DNA of 64,000 nucleotides from Topomyia yanbarensis. Lineage: Eukaryota; Arthropoda; Insecta; Diptera; Culicidae. The stretch spans positions 4,030,001-4,094,000 of the forward strand of contig NC_080672.1 of NCBI RefSeq assembly GCF_030247195.1, written 5' to 3'. The notes under the pieces were generated by a model, which did no database searches, was not told the DNA's origin, and saw only the letters and a list, made by a program, of their open reading frames with translations. Made by a program: the position numbers and the translations under genes. Below, piece after piece: positions 1-10,892 of the stretch. Numbering within the stretch: the first letter of the stretch is position 1; every line of letters starts with the position of its first letter.

Positions 1-2008
1 CTGTGACAGAAACCACGCCATCATCTGCAAGTTGCCTTAGAGTGCATGGGCTGACAATACAATTATCAATGTCATTCACGTAAAAATTGTAGAGAAGGGG
101 GCTTAAACAAGAACCTTGTGGGAGACCCATGTAACTTATTCTGAATGTTGCCAAATCGCCATATGAAAAATGCATGTGCTTTTCTGACAATAAGTTGTAT
201 AAATAATTATTTAATATTGGTGAAAGACCACATTGATGTAGTTTTTCTGAGAGAACATCAATGGAAACAGAGTCGAATGCTCCTTTTATGTCTAAGAACA
301 CAGACGCCATTTGTTCTTTTTTTGCGTAAGCTAGTTGGATTTCTGACGAAAGTAGCGCCAGACAATCATTCGTTCCCTTTCCCCTCCGAAAACCAAACTG
401 GGTATCTGATAGCAAGCCGTTCGCCTCAACCCAATTGTCGAGACGTCGTAGGATAATTTTTTCCAACAATTTCCTGATGCAGGATAGCATTGCAATCGGT
501 CGATACGAGTTATGGTCAGAGGCTGGTTTTCCCGGTTTTGGAATGGCGATAACTCTCACTTGTCTCCAGTCGTGCGGGACAATGTTCTGCTCAAGAAGCT
601 TATTGAATAAATTCAACAAGCGTCTTTTTGCTAGGTCAGGCAGATTCTTCACCAAGTTGAATTTAATTCTGTCTGGACCCGGAGCATTATTGTTGCATGA
701 GAGGAGTGCAATTGAAAATTCCATCATTGTCAAAGGCGAATCTATGGAATCGTTACTTGTGGGAGCATCGCGAATGATTTTCTGCGCAGGAGCAGAATCT
801 GGACAAACTTTCTTCGCAAAATTAAATATCCAGCGATTCGAAAAATCTTCGCTTTCATTAGTTACGTTTCGATTCCTCATTCTTCTGGCTGTGTTCCAAA
901 GAGTACTCATTGATGTTTCTCTTGACAAGCCATCAACGAAACGTCTCCAATAACTAGACTTTTTGGCACGACGGAGACTGTCAAATTTGTTTTGTAAAAT
1001 CGAATAATTTTCAAAGTTTGCACGTGTACACCCTTTCCGTTTCATAATTTCTTTGTAAGCAACTTGTTTAGCTTCATATGCATCCGAGCACTCTTTGTCC
1101 CACCAGGGATTAGGAGGTCGGCTATTCATTGTCATGCCAGGATTGCATTTCGTTTGGGTTTGTTCTGCTGCTTCAATAATCAAACCCGCTAGAAATTCAT
1201 ATTCTTCGGTAGGTGGTAGCTCTTCCGTCGAAACAAGAGAAGTTGAAATTAAAGATTGGTATTTTTTCCAATCAATATTTCGTGTCAAGTCATAAGGTAC
1301 ATTGATTGAATTCGTGAGGCCTAATTCACTGTTAATTGAAATAACGACTGGCAAATGATCGCTACCGTGAGGATCAGGTACAACCTTCCACGTGCAATCT
1401 AACCGAAGTGATGTCGAGCATAGAGATAGATCTAATGCACTTGGTCGTGCGGGTGGTCTGGGAATGCGTGTTGCTTCGCCTGTATTTAAAACTGTCATAT
1501 TGAGCTCGTCACAAACATTGTATATCAAAGAGGATCGATTATCATTGAAGAGGGAACCCCACAATACTCCGTGCGAGTTGAAGTCTCCCAGTATCAGCCG
1601 CGGAGCAGCCATGGATTCCACTACCTCAAAAATCTGACGTTGTCCAATTTGAGCTTTGGGAGGTATATATATAGAAGCGATAGACATGTCTTTGCCTTTA
1701 ATATTCGTTTGGACAGCTACAGCCTCAATGCCCGCAAACAAGGGGATGTTAGTTCTATAGAAAGGATAGCACTTTTTAATTCCTAGAAGCACTCCTCCAT
1801 ATGGGGTGTCTCGGTCTAGGCGAATAATGTTGAAATCATTCAAGTTGAAATTAATGTTTGAGGTGAGCCATGTTTCACATAAAGCAAAAGCATCGCATTT
1901 CAAATTATGCAGCAAAATTTTTAAGGAGTCAATTTTAGGTATGATACTTCTGCAATTCCACTGTAAAACAGTGATGGAATCTTTCATTGGAGGAGGTGAA
2001 TTACCCAT
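1..2008 (-). CDS. ORF2, endonuclease/reverse transcriptase (partial, I-clade)
   Basis: This ORF encodes the enzyme that nicks target DNA and copies the element RNA by target-primed reverse transcription. The ATG at 2008-2006 lies inside the ORF1 stop (ATGGGTAA), an 8-nt overlap that suggests translation by termination-reinitiation. I translated it by hand to base 1, about 669 codons, with no stop. An N-terminal AP-type endonuclease shows QWN, CETW, GDFNSHG and GSDHLP motifs. The reverse transcriptase follows with APGPDRI, FLDIKGAFDS, GLPQGSCLSP and the catalytic LADDG just inside the window edge. The C-terminal part lies outside. It is closely related to the ORF2 at 12223-15084 but clearly a different copy, with many silent and some replacement differences. 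Confidence 0.9.
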   Translation of the reverse strand, partial: MGNSPPPMKDSITVLQWNCRSIIPKIDSLKILLHNLKCDAFALCETWLTSNINFNLNDFNIIRLDRDTPYGGVLLGIKKCYPFYRTNIPLFAGIEAVAVQTNIKGKDMSIASIYIPPKAQIGQRQIFEVVESMAAPRLILGDFNSHGVLWGSLFNDNRSSLIYNVCDELNMTVLNTGEATRIPRPPARPSALDLSLCSTSLRLDCTWKVVPDPHGSDHLPVVISINSELGLTNSINVPYDLTRNIDWKKYQSLISTSLVSTEELPPTEEYEFLAGLIIEAAEQTQTKCNPGMTMNSRPPNPWWDKECSDAYEAKQVAYKEIMKRKGCTRANFENYSILQNKFDSLRRAKKSSYWRRFVDGLSRETSMSTLWNTARRMRNRNVTNESEDFSNRWIFNFAKKVCPDSAPAQKIIRDAPTSNDSIDSPLTMMEFSIALLSCNNNAPGPDRIKFNLVKNLPDLAKRRLLNLFNKLLEQNIVPHDWRQVRVIAIPKPGKPASDHNSYRPIAMLSCIRKLLEKIILRRLDNWVEANGLLSDTQFGFRRGKGTNDCLALLSSEIQLAYAKKEQMASVFLDIKGAFDSVSIDVLSEKLHQCGLSPILNNYLYNLLSEKHMHFSYGDLATFRISYMGLPQGSCLSPLLYNFYVNDIDNCIVSPCTLRQLADDGVVSVT

Positions 2009-3329
2009 TGAAAGATACAATCGCTGCAAGGATGGGCCATTGAGCAATCAGCTGCTCTAAAAATGTTCTAATTGTTGGGAGGAACGCTGAAAGTATACTT
2101 TTTAGTGGTTCAGAAATATTGAATGCTTTGAAAATCCAATCAACAATTTCAGAAAATTTCAATAAACCTATCCCCGGTTGAGGCTCGGAGGAAGTTGAAG
2201 TTTTATTATTTCCAGTAATGGAGTTCTGTTTGGATTGTACATTACCAAAACCGGGAGGGACTGGCTTCGGTATTGCATCGGAATTCTTTAGCTTTGGCCG
2301 CAATTTATTTGTTGGAGGAGAAATTTTAAGGCCCTTGCTTGGCAGTTTGGGAAAAGAGGATTGTTTTCTTTTCCTGGGTCCTCTAGGTAAAACAAATGAT
2401 GTACCTTCGGACGCTTCGTCAGAGTCAGACTCTTTCGGCAATAGAATAGCGTATCTGTTTTCTGGGACCGTGGGTTCAGGAGTAGCATTTTTCAGTATTT
2501 CTGCATAAGAGCGCTTAGATCTCTCCTTCAAGGATCGTTTAATTTTCTCCTCCCGCATTTTATATATGGGACATGCAAGGAGCTCGTGTGAAGTTTCTCC
2601 GCAATGTAAACATTTTTCTAAGTTTTTATTGCATGTATCCTCTTGATGAGGCCCCCCACATTTGCCACACCGTACCTTATTGGAACAGTAAGTGGCTGTG
2701 TGGCCAAGCTGTTTACAATTGAGGCAATTCATCACACGAGGGATGAAAAGGCGAACGGGGAGACGAATTTTATTAATGAGAACATGGCTAGGCAAAGCAG
2801 ACCCAGCGAAAGTTACACGAAATGAATAGGATGGTCGGTAAACTTTTTTCTCTTCTTCAATTGATACTGAGTACAATTGCTTAACATCGAGTATTTTTAC
2901 TTTATTAAGCAGGGTGTTCTTGAAACAACCAACACCATGCTTAAGTATATCCTCGGCAGTGAGGCTGGGTTCGGAGATGACTCCATCACATTCTATATCG
3001 CGCGAAAGTATATAAACTTTATATTCACGCGTGAAGAGTTCGCATGCTACTATCTCGTTAGCTTGTCTAATGTTATCAATGCTAACTCGAAGTTTATCTT
3101 TATTTACTTTCACGATCTCTGTTACAGCAGAAAATCGTGAAGTCAGATCCCGTGCAATTTGCACAAGGTTTAATGGCTTTCCTTTCCGCCTGAAGAAAAC
3201 CTGCCAAGGTCCAGAAGACCCTTGGGGGTATAATTTTATTCTAAGGGGAGTTGAGGGAGGGGGATCAGAAGAGTTTTGCTCTTGTGAAATGGAGGATTCC
3301 ATCTCACTATCCTCCATCTCGCCTACCAT
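2001..3329 (-). CDS. ORF1, gag-like nucleic-acid-binding protein of element 1
   Basis: A 442-residue protein that should bind element RNA and form the RNP for retrotransposition. An acidic Ser-rich N-terminus (residues 1-28) leads into a conserved region (about 29-200) that could be an RRM-like fold, which is inference. Three zinc knuckles follow: C202/C205/H210/C215, C221/C224/H228/C233 and C240/C243/H248/C253. Next come a basic KIKRSLKERSKRSYAEI stretch, a low-complexity linker and a conserved hydrophobic C-terminus (about 390-442). A second ATG at codon 5 could also start translation. ORF2 starts within the last 8 bases. The 445-residue ORF1 at 10893-12230 is collinear with it. Confidence 0.9.
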   Translation of the reverse strand: MVGEMEDSEMESSISQEQNSSDPPPSTPLRIKLYPQGSSGPWQVFFRRKGKPLNLVQIARDLTSRFSAVTEIVKVNKDKLRVSIDNIRQANEIVACELFTREYKVYILSRDIECDGVISEPSLTAEDILKHGVGCFKNTLLNKVKILDVKQLYSVSIEEEKKVYRPSYSFRVTFAGSALPSHVLINKIRLPVRLFIPRVMNCLNCKQLGHTATYCSNKVRCGKCGGPHQEDTCNKNLEKCLHCGETSHELLACPIYKMREEKIKRSLKERSKRSYAEILKNATPEPTVPENRYAILLPKESDSDEASEGTSFVLPRGPRKRKQSSFPKLPSKGLKISPPTNKLRPKLKNSDAIPKPVPPGFGNVQSKQNSITGNNKTSTSSEPQPGIGLLKFSEIVDWIFKAFNISEPLKSILSAFLPTIRTFLEQLIAQWPILAAIVSFNG

Positions 3330-3341
3330 ACACAGTAAGTA

Positions 3342-3756
3342 AATTAAATACTAACACTAGCAAAATTATATTAAAATCTACCTGTCCTTCGAAGAGTTGC
3401 AGATTCTCGCTGTCTCCCTCTGTCACGCTCGGGTTGAACACAGCGCAACCACCACTACCAGGATGGAGCCGCTGTTTACCTGTGGGTCCAGGGGTATTTC
3501 CTTACTATGCAGCGTGGCTAGGTACGCAAATACACAAAAGCCCGTTTCTGCACTAGCACAGATGAATAAGTGATGATGAAACGAGACGCTTCACCAACAA
3601 GAAGCTCTGTCTCACTTAGCGCCGACTGTATGCAGCGTAACCACTACCACCACCAAGGTGGGGCCGCCGCTTACCTGTGGGTCCAGAGGTATTCCCCTAC
3701 TAAGGAGCGTGGCTAGGTACACAAATACTCAAAATCCCGTATCTGCACTAATACAA
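3342..3756 (-). promoter_or_regulatory. 5' UTR with two tandem ~195-bp monomers
   Basis: Between ORF1 and the element 5' end a block is repeated with a 195-bp period: TCTGCACTA occurs at 3547 and 3742, each linked to a conserved stretch containing GGCTAGGTAC and CTGTGGGTCCAG. Tandem 5' monomers that carry internal promoters are known from some non-LTR elements; the promoter role here is inference. The block is GC-richer than the flanking DNA. The 5'-most monomer ends at an A-rich run (minus strand) at about 3757-3771. Confidence 0.7.
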
Positions 3757-3768
3757 AATTTTTTTTTT

Positions 3769-4102
3769 TTTTCTTTTGTATAGGGAGTACGCGTCAAAGT
3801 CAAAATTCCGGGGTATTGAAACTGAAATATAATAGCAAATGTCGGTTAATATACAGTTTTCTCGAAAAGACATTCAGCACGTTCCAAAAGGACCCTTGAA
3901 GTAATTGAATCTCCATTTGATTGCTTAGTTTTTGGCGTATACCCACATACCGCCAACTTACCCCGGGGCCGGGGTAAGTTAGCGGGTTTTCCGCGTCACA
4001 TATTTTTGTCTCTAAAAATGGAGACAATGCATCAAACACTTTAAAAAAATCGACGATAAAAATTGAAACCAAAAAACCCCGCCAACTAGCCCCAGTCTCC
4101 CC
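3769..4102. mobile_element. Right portion of a TA-flanked MITE split by element 1
   Basis: The right terminus reads GCCAACTAGCCCCAGTCTCC and ends in CCCC followed by TA (4103-4104). The segment aligns with the right part of the MITE at 44495-45368: shared GGAGTACGCGTC, a GGGGTATTGA motif, and the internal inverted repeat CGCCAACTTACCCC/GGGGTAAGTT. The matching left portion is missing, as expected if the I-clade element at 1-3768 inserted into it. TA target sites suggest mobilisation by a Tc1/mariner-type transposase. Confidence 0.65.
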
Positions 4103-4104
4103 TA

Positions 4105-4906
4105 CTTCAACCTACTGTGTCGAACGTGAATAAAAATGAATGACGATCAAAGCGGAAAATGGCCGTACTGTGGTCAAACTGTATTCCTGTTTACTTTTCG
4201 AGGTGTCCCTTGAAATCACCTGTTGGAGAAGTTAAAAATATCAATTTTGCAAATGGAGGTAAAGTTGATCAATGTCTATACCTTACAATTTCATAGTTGG
4301 ACATAGTGTACTGATTATTTTTCAGACTAATAATCAAGTAGAAGCGTTTATTGCGCAAAATTAAATATATCATTGAATGTGGCAACATGAAGTCAGTACC
4401 TCTGTATATATAAAGGCGATGACACAAACGTGGTGCGAATACACGGATTATCTCCATATACCTCTAATAAGGTTGTTAACCATTGTGTACATTTTTAACA
4501 GGGCAAAAGAGTACCCGGGAACCCGCTAATTGAAAAACTCGTAACCATAGCAATTTTAGCAACAGCAACATAGTTTGATATATGAATGAATATATACAAG
4601 TCCTCTAATCAAGATTCAAATAAGTAAGTTGAGAAGGGCCCGTCAGTAACACTAGCCTTGAGGCCCGCCGCCGCTCTCGACGGCCCTTCCTATCGCATCC
4701 CCAGATTTTAAAACACCGAAAAAAGTACCTTCGCCTTATTGGATTTAGCTTGAAAAATGTTTAACCAGGTAGAAAATCATTATTTCGAAAACGTTTCCAA
4801 TGAATGTTTGGTTGTCAAAATCAATGCAAAAATACCAACGCACGCACGCTCGCAAAAAAAACTGACCAACTTGACCCTACTCCACTCTATAAACTAGATC
4901 TCAAGT
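4105..4906. other. No recognisable gene; AT-rich spacer
   Basis: I see no long coding frame, TIR or tandem repeat. A short GC-rich patch (about 4655-4695, GCCCGCCGCCGCTCTCGACG) stands out from the AT-rich surroundings but has no identity I recognise. Confidence 0.5.
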
Positions 4907-5020
4907 CACGCAGAATCAAATTAAATTTGTTGAAAAACCTGCCTGATGCAGCAAATAATAGTGACTGTTACACATACCGGTATAACCAGCATTCGACCAC
5001 AATTCGTATCGGTCGAATGA
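4907..5020 (+). pseudogene. Scrap of I-clade ORF2 (RT domain)
   Basis: About 50 bp translates as RRIKLNLLKNLPDAA, which matches the DRIKFNLLKNLPD segment of the RT of the two larger elements here. After a gap, CGACCACAATTCGTATCGGT matches the codons for DHNSYR of the same domain. The roughly 110 bp between these two blocks in an intact copy is largely missing, and the frame is broken. It is an old, heavily deleted fragment on the plus strand. Confidence 0.65.
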
Positions 5021-6573
5021 AAAGTTAAATTCTAATACACATAGACCCGCGATTCTCAACCTCTTTCGTAACTGGACCCCCTTCGAAATCTCCTTAGATT
5101 CTTGCGGACCCCCATCGCTGAACAGTGATTTTGTATGCCATTAATATATAATTTTCAGTCTGTTTCAGGAAAAAGTTGGAAAATTCAATATCCAACCGTA
5201 AATGCTACTTACTACGTTACTCGAATAATAATCAACACGCTGAATACGAACCATGTGAAAATTGTATTTGCAGTTTACAGTTTCTTGAAAAAAATGCTAA
5301 AAATTTCCAAACTTAGCTAATAGTTGGCAGGTGCAAGCAATCCGTGAGCGATTTTTAAACTTTATCCATGTACTAATCAAAATTGGAGAGGCTAGAATTG
5401 GGCCCTATTGGACCTAAAAGAAGAAATGTTTTTTTGCTAATTCATCACCAATTCCTTTGTCTCACTAGATCTCGAAACAGATACGTTGATCGTTGAAGGG
5501 ATCAGTATTTTAGAATTCCAAGACAAAAACTCAGTACCCTTTCTTGTTCTTTCATTTCCTCAGAAGCCAAAGTTAATTGGTAACTATACTCGTATTAAGA
5601 ATAAATATGAAGTAGAGCATCCCCGTCGAGCACGTATCGCGTACAGACAGATTACACCAGTGATCACCAAGAACCATGCTGTCGGTAACGACCGCTACTG
5701 CTATGTTAAGCTCTTCTATCTTACGTAGCACAAATAACAATAGGGTCTGCAACGCGACATTGAAGTGCTCTGGAGCCTCACCTTTGGCGCAGTTCTCTCG
5801 CACCAAACCACCCGATCGCCACCGCACACTTGAAATCCGATTATTCGTTTCGTCGAAAGAAAGAGCGTTCTCCCTTTTCTGTCGTGTGTAATCATTGTAT
5901 CCTCTGTGTAAGGATGAAACTGGCACCCCAGTACATCATCGGAATGAAATCCTATCAGTGACCGGTGCCAGTCATGGGATGTATTGCCACCGAATATTCA
6001 CTGTATGACCACTTTGAAGATTTCAAAAAATCGAAAATGACTAAAACATTCGTTTTTGCAAGAATATTTGGAAAATTTTTAAGTCTTTCCAAAAAAAATC
6101 AAAAATAAATTAAGGAAAGGTTTTTTCTTAGAAATTACCGGGTACTTACCGAATGCGAGCTGAACAGTAAAAATTACAGATTTGAATGGTTTTTTAACGA
6201 ATCTTTCATTCCTTTCTAAACATTAAACAAGTACTGTCACAACAGGCAAGCATCCTTAACTTTTTTTCGGGCGCGAGTCATTTCACTTGATCCAAGTATG
6301 CTATTTTTTAGTTTTTATTATAGAAATCATTCGTCTATTTTATAAGAACAAAATTCTTTCATCCATTTGTAAATCCAGAGGAGCGGTATTAATATTGCTA
6401 ACTATGCTGACAGTTTAGTAGCTTTCCAACGCTGTAAGTGCCTTTTTGAAAATATAATCCGACAACTGTAGCTGTGGAAGCTTTGCTACAGTATGCCGAA
6501 TAGATTGGAAGTTACAGTTAGGTTTATGCCGGAGATTGACTTGATTTCTTTGAACGATTAGAACTATCAGCAG
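5021..6573. other. No recognisable gene; possible hAT end near 5047
   Basis: GCGATTCTCAACCTCTTTCG at 5052-5071, followed by ACTGGACCCCC, resembles the ends of hAT elements of the Charlie type, but no matching inverted end was found. Frames of 70-117 codons at 5486-5926 overlap on both strands and show no motif I know, so I treat them as chance. Confidence 0.35.
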
Positions 6574-7422
6574 CAGAGTTAAAAATATTCAAATTCATTG
6601 AATGAAAATTGATCATATTCAGACGCATTCATTTTCAATATTTAGTGACGCAGCTGAAAACGTCAAACGAACAAACCGCCCCCCATTCATCCATGCAGAT
6701 TTCCATTCGGCTCTTATTATTACACGAAGCGACCGTGCAGCAACGAATCAACCGCATCAAAGTAGGCACTGGCACAATGTAAGCGATGATGATTGTTGTT
6801 TCACACGGCTCACAGAAACGAGGCTTGCTATTCCGTGAATTGACAGTTTATGGTGATGTCAGAGAAATCGTTGAGATAAACAAACGGATTTCTCGAAAGT
6901 TGATAATTAACAATATTTAAGCTCTTGCGGTGGAAAAAAATAATGTGTAATGGATTCTTGGTGAAAATTACGCCAAATTACACTAGACACAGTAGATATT
7001 CAATGAATCTATGTGATTATTAGTGAAAAGTAGGAATTTGGCTGCTGCCATAGAAAACATATCTAACCGTAAATTTCTGTCCCCAGCAAAGGTTTTGGAC
7101 ATTGGGATAGCTTCTTTGAGATCTACCAGGTGCCGATCATCCGTTAGCAGCAAAGAATATATGAATTTCATCTAAATGTTTTCGACGACGATTTGTATGA
7201 CGCCCGCTCGTCGATTGTTTACACTCTAAGCCGTGGTTGTTTCATATGCTTTATCGACATTTGAAAACATTTGCCTAGATAATTAGTGAAATGAATATAT
7301 TGTACGATATTCAACTGAATGACTAACATGAATTTTTGAATGAATATCTTTTCTATTCACCACGAGTCGCATCAGGTTCATTTTCAGCCGTCAAAAAAGA
7401 GCTTCGATTATTTTTAACTCTG
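6574..7422. mobile_element. hAT-type MITE (family CAGAGTTAAAAAT), copy 1
   Basis: Inverted ends CAGAGTTAAAAATATTCAAA and CAGAGTTAAAAATAATCGAA (reverse complement of the right end) are flanked by ATCAGCAG (6566-6573) and ATCTGCAG (7423-7430), an 8-bp TSD with one mismatch. The first bases fit the hAT end rule. There is no coding capacity. Without the nested insertion at 6803-7235 it is about 400 bp, the same size as the second copy at 28618-29009. Confidence 0.85.
6803..7235. mobile_element. 433-bp MITE nested in the hAT MITE
   Basis: The copy at 28618-29009 has an uninterrupted GATTGTTGTTTCATATGC. Here the same site is split, with GTTGTTTCA at 6794-6802 and again at 7236-7244, a perfect 9-bp TSD (or 8 bp plus a shared G). 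The element starts CACGGCTCACAG and ends CTCTAAGCCGTG, so its TIR is about 7 bp exact (CACGGCT). No coding capacity. Superfamily not certain: 8-9 bp TSDs fit hAT or Mutator-like elements. Confidence 0.85.
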
Positions 7423-9916
7423 ATCTGCAGAACGGTTGTGCTAATCTGTCGAAAATGAGGTTAGCTTTCGGACATGTCTTTTTGGGTGGAGACGCATTGC
7501 ACATTATGAATGCCATATTCGTCAAACAAATTTGTTATCCTAATACATAACTTAAATAGACATTTTAGTCAAAATTAGAAATTCCAACAAATGGTGACAC
7601 AGAGTAGAAATTTCTCCCGATTATTATCGGCAAACACGGCAGGACACGCGTGGTTCCTCGTAATCTACGAAATGCTCTTTATCTCCATTAAAATTACTTT
7701 AAAAACGCCTATTACATTACCATCAGCAGTAATTTGTTTGCTAAGTACAACATTTTTCATTTCGACTGCTGAATGTCGTTGGCTAAATGCATTAAGCCCT
7801 GTGGACGCCTTTGAAGGCGTTGAACACAGTAGGCCAACGTTTTACAGAACCACTCAAACATATTTCCCTAATTTGTCACTTTGACATAAGTGAACGAAAC
7901 TTTTCATAAAAAAACGCATTACTGCGTGTTCTCACTTAAGAATAACTTTTTTTTTCAGAACGGTAGATCCAAGTAAAAAGAACATTAAACTAAAAACTAC
8001 AAATGTGTGTCATATCCCATAGCCCATCAATCTAAGTTTTGTTATGCATCCAGTATCAAAGGAAGGGTAAGTTTGAAATCAGTAAACCGCGTCTGTTCTA
8101 GGTGCCATCATCTCTTTGCCATGGTAACGAACCGACCTCCCATCACGCACTCACGCGACCATTTTCCTCGCTCCAATTCATTTGCTCGGGGGAAGGGGAC
8201 CGGCGCGCTGGTTTAGCATGAAACCGTAAGGATCTGGATTTACTTTTCTGCGGAAGCATCAAACGTTCTGGTGGATGTTCTTTTTTTATATGTCCCCGCT
8301 TGGGGAAATGGTTGAACGTTGGATGAGATTCTCGTTCCGTTCGCGTATCATTCTATTCGCGTTGGCCATATTGCAATCGAATCGTTCGTGGGTGGTGGGA
8401 TTTTTTTTTCTGCTGCCTACAGCAGGTTCCCACTTCTCCTCCTGGTGGTGATGGTGATGATAGAATGCTGATTCGTTTACGTCAGAAGTCGTAAAGTTGG
8501 CTTTTACGATGAGGACGTTCCTCCCTCTAGGCTGACGATTCATTCGTGCCGGGGAACGTGTGTGTGCTGATGCGTTAGGTTCGAGTTCTACCACGGGTTC
8601 ACGGAATCGTGATTAAAATGTGTGCCTGATGGTAGATTGTGGAGATTTGATGGTTTTTTTCTACGTTGTCAACGTACGTTACAATCCAATTTACTGAAAC
8701 AAGTTTCCTTTAGTCGTAGTGATTGTTTGCGTTGCTGAAAATGTATAAATTCCTCAAGTGAATCATGTGAGTATAGTTAATCATTGTTGCAAACCTGCTT
8801 CCGATCACAGCCGGCTTTTAATTCATAGTGCTTGACATGAACCAAATTAAAAGAAAGCAAAAAAATCAGTTTGTCATGCAAAAACCTGGTTCGATATTTA
8901 ATCCACGGGTACCACGGTAAATTTGAATCGAAAAAAAATCAAATTAATGCTACTGGTATCCCGTAGGAAACTTTCGGGGATATTGTATTATTTAAATTTA
9001 ATCTGCCATTAATTTTTAACGATAAATACGGCGACCTTTTTGCTGGTTGCGATTTAAATTAATTCGGCATGATTTATCATTTTTGGGCTCCTGTCCAGTC
9101 CTGAACTGGTTGATATGGGGCGTTCAAACGGGCTGCTGTGCCATTTCCACCGAACCAGCTGGAGTTTTTTTTTACTCATGTCCCATTCTGAATTTTTTGG
9201 GTTGCTCTTTTTTTGTTCGTTTAACACAGGTGCAACGATGCAGTGAGTGTTGCATTCTGCCACTTCGACACTGGTGGTGCTGGTGCACGTGACGGTTGCC
9301 ACTTTCGTGCTGGGGAACGTGACACAAACATTTCACGAGTTGTTTGTCGGAAAACGGTTTCAGTCCGATAGGAATGTGAATAACAAACATGAGGTGAATC
9401 TTAAAGCGTACAGACTCAAAATAGGAATCGTATGTCGACGATGAACTATTTAAAAATCAGCGAATGACTGTAACTGATGGAAGTGGACCTTTTCGGTTTA
9501 TAATAACTGTTGTCAATGCAGTTCATAGAAATGTGCCTATTTATTCAACATATATCTGCATGTGAAATAGCTAATAATAACAGAGTCGTTTTCAAAAAAA
9601 AAAAAAATTATCATACCACAAATATGCCTGTCATTTCAGCCGTTGAGTGGTTACCTATATGTATCCAGACTTGGTCAACCAATGCATTACATTTGCTCAT
9701 TTTTCGATTTGTTTATCTGTCGCACTACCTTAGGAAGGTAACGGTTTTATTTGAAAAGCTTTTAACTATCACGTCAGTTCTCCGGACAAATAAAATACAA
9801 AATTTTCCACTACGCTGCAGAATAAGCTAACGAGTTGTTCACCTAATCAATTTTGTGTTCGCTGTTTTGTCAGTGCTCATAACGGATGTTACAAAACAAG
9901 CCAATGCCAGTGGCGT
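7423..9916. other. No recognisable gene; unique-looking DNA
   Basis: No TIR pair, tandem array or known protein motif was found. Several frames of 60-106 codons overlap on both strands. The stretch at about 8100-8620 is less AT-rich than its surroundings and contains trinucleotide-like TGATGGTGATGA. It could be non-coding DNA near a host gene outside the window, which is only a guess. Confidence 0.4.
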
Positions 9917-9964
9917 ATGTTGACACTTGTTTATTTGCACGTGAATAATATTTCATCACATTCT

Positions 9965-10431
9965 CCGGTGAGTGATCAGAAGCTGGCCGTGCCAGGAGCA
10001 CAAGCGGACACCCGAAAGCAGCGGCTTAGGGTGGTCGTCAAGGACGCTTTTCTTGCAAAGCGCAAAGTGGGTGTGATCATGGACGACGCTCGGCGGAAAT
10101 GATTGGTAGGGACCGGCACGTCTCCCAAGAAGGAGATGATCAACATGAAGTACATCTCCCACACGAAGTTTGCAAAGAAGGTCTCCTGTGCCTGAAAATC
10201 GGTGAGAAGAGCACGTCAAAGGCCTTTTTCTCTTTGAAACTAATGATCAACGTGGGGGTGCACAGCATGAAACGCTTGCAGGAAGATGAGGTTTTCATAA
10301 AGAAACACCACCCGAAGGACAATATCACGTTCTGATCGGATCTGATTTCGGTAAATGACACGAAGCGGTCGCTGAAGATGAAGCGTTTGAAGACTCAGTC
10401 GTCCCCAAGAACGCCAGCCCCCCCTAATGTA
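9965..10431 (+). pseudogene. ITmD37E-like (Tc1/mariner) transposase, 5' and middle part
   Basis: Frameshifted remains of a DD(D/E) transposase. In order: KDAFLAKRKVGVIMDDA, carrying the first catalytic Asp context (VxMDDE in the family, E changed here); KFAKKV; IKKHHPKDNITF followed by a TGA in place of the Trp of FWxDL; SDL with the second Asp; then VVPKNASPP, the classic VPKxxNPPN motif, with one extra C in a C7 run. The frame then breaks at base 10431. It resumes at 21001 with the PIENF block, so a 10.6 kb insertion splits this gene. The family was described from mosquitoes; the reading depends on aligning degenerate frames by eye. Confidence 0.75.
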
Positions 10432-10501
10432 GGGGAGACTGAGGAGACTTGATACCCTTATTTATTTTTCAATCCAACTCCGTGAAATGATAAAAAAAAA
10501 A

Positions 10502-10595
10502 CCTGTTTTAATCCACCTAGCGGTGCAATGGTGCCTTTTTCATTTATCCAAACTATGATTTAATAGCTGGTTATGTTCAATAGAACATTGTCCAT
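10502..10595. repeat. Fragment of a dispersed repeat (5' part)
   Basis: CCTGTTTTAATCCACCTAGC and the next ~75 bp match 50478-50560 closely, including AAACTATGAT and AATAGCTGGTT. The match is lost near 10590, about where element 2 must begin, so the retrotransposon probably interrupted or abutted this repeat. Confidence 0.7.
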
Positions 10596-10892
10596 ACGTC
10601 TCCCAACCTTTGAACGGAACGGATCGTTATATTTCACAGTGGTGTTCGGTGTGTAAATTTCAGTGATTCAAGGTCATCCTTTGTTCGTTCGTTAGCTGCC
10701 ATTCTGCTGGTGCCGGCAGTAAATCCAGTACATTGTTTTCGCTGGTGCGGAACAATCGACGTTGTTTGCAGATAAGTTTTGCTTTATTTTTTTCCTCGTT
10801 TGCTTTCTTTCCTTTTCCCTACTTTTACTCTACCTTGTAATCAAATAATAAGACACATTCCCGTTTATATAACGCTCTGCCCTCGTGCTTAA

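Larger units (their letters stand above)
1..3768 (-). mobile_element. I-clade non-LTR retrotransposon, element 1 (3' end outside window)
   Basis: Reading on the minus strand, the order is two tandem 5' UTR monomers, ORF1 (gag-like, three zinc knuckles), then ORF2 (endonuclease and reverse transcriptase), which runs off base 1. No stop or frameshift was seen in the translated part, so the copy looks young. The 5' end lies near 3755-3768 at a T-rich run. Immediately beyond it, sequence homologous to a MITE resumes near 3769. The gag architecture and RT resemble the I clade (mosquito MosquI-like elements); assignment to a named family needs a database search. Whether an RNase H domain follows the RT cannot be seen here. 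Confidence 0.85.

Noticed and set aside
5047..5120. Complete hAT element starting at GCGATTCTCAACC
   Set aside because: No inverted partner end or TSD was found within the window.
8286..8594. Minus-strand frame of 102 codons with a His run
   Set aside because: The His run comes from a trinucleotide-like ATGATGGTGATG tract; no known domain, and overlapping frames are similar in length.
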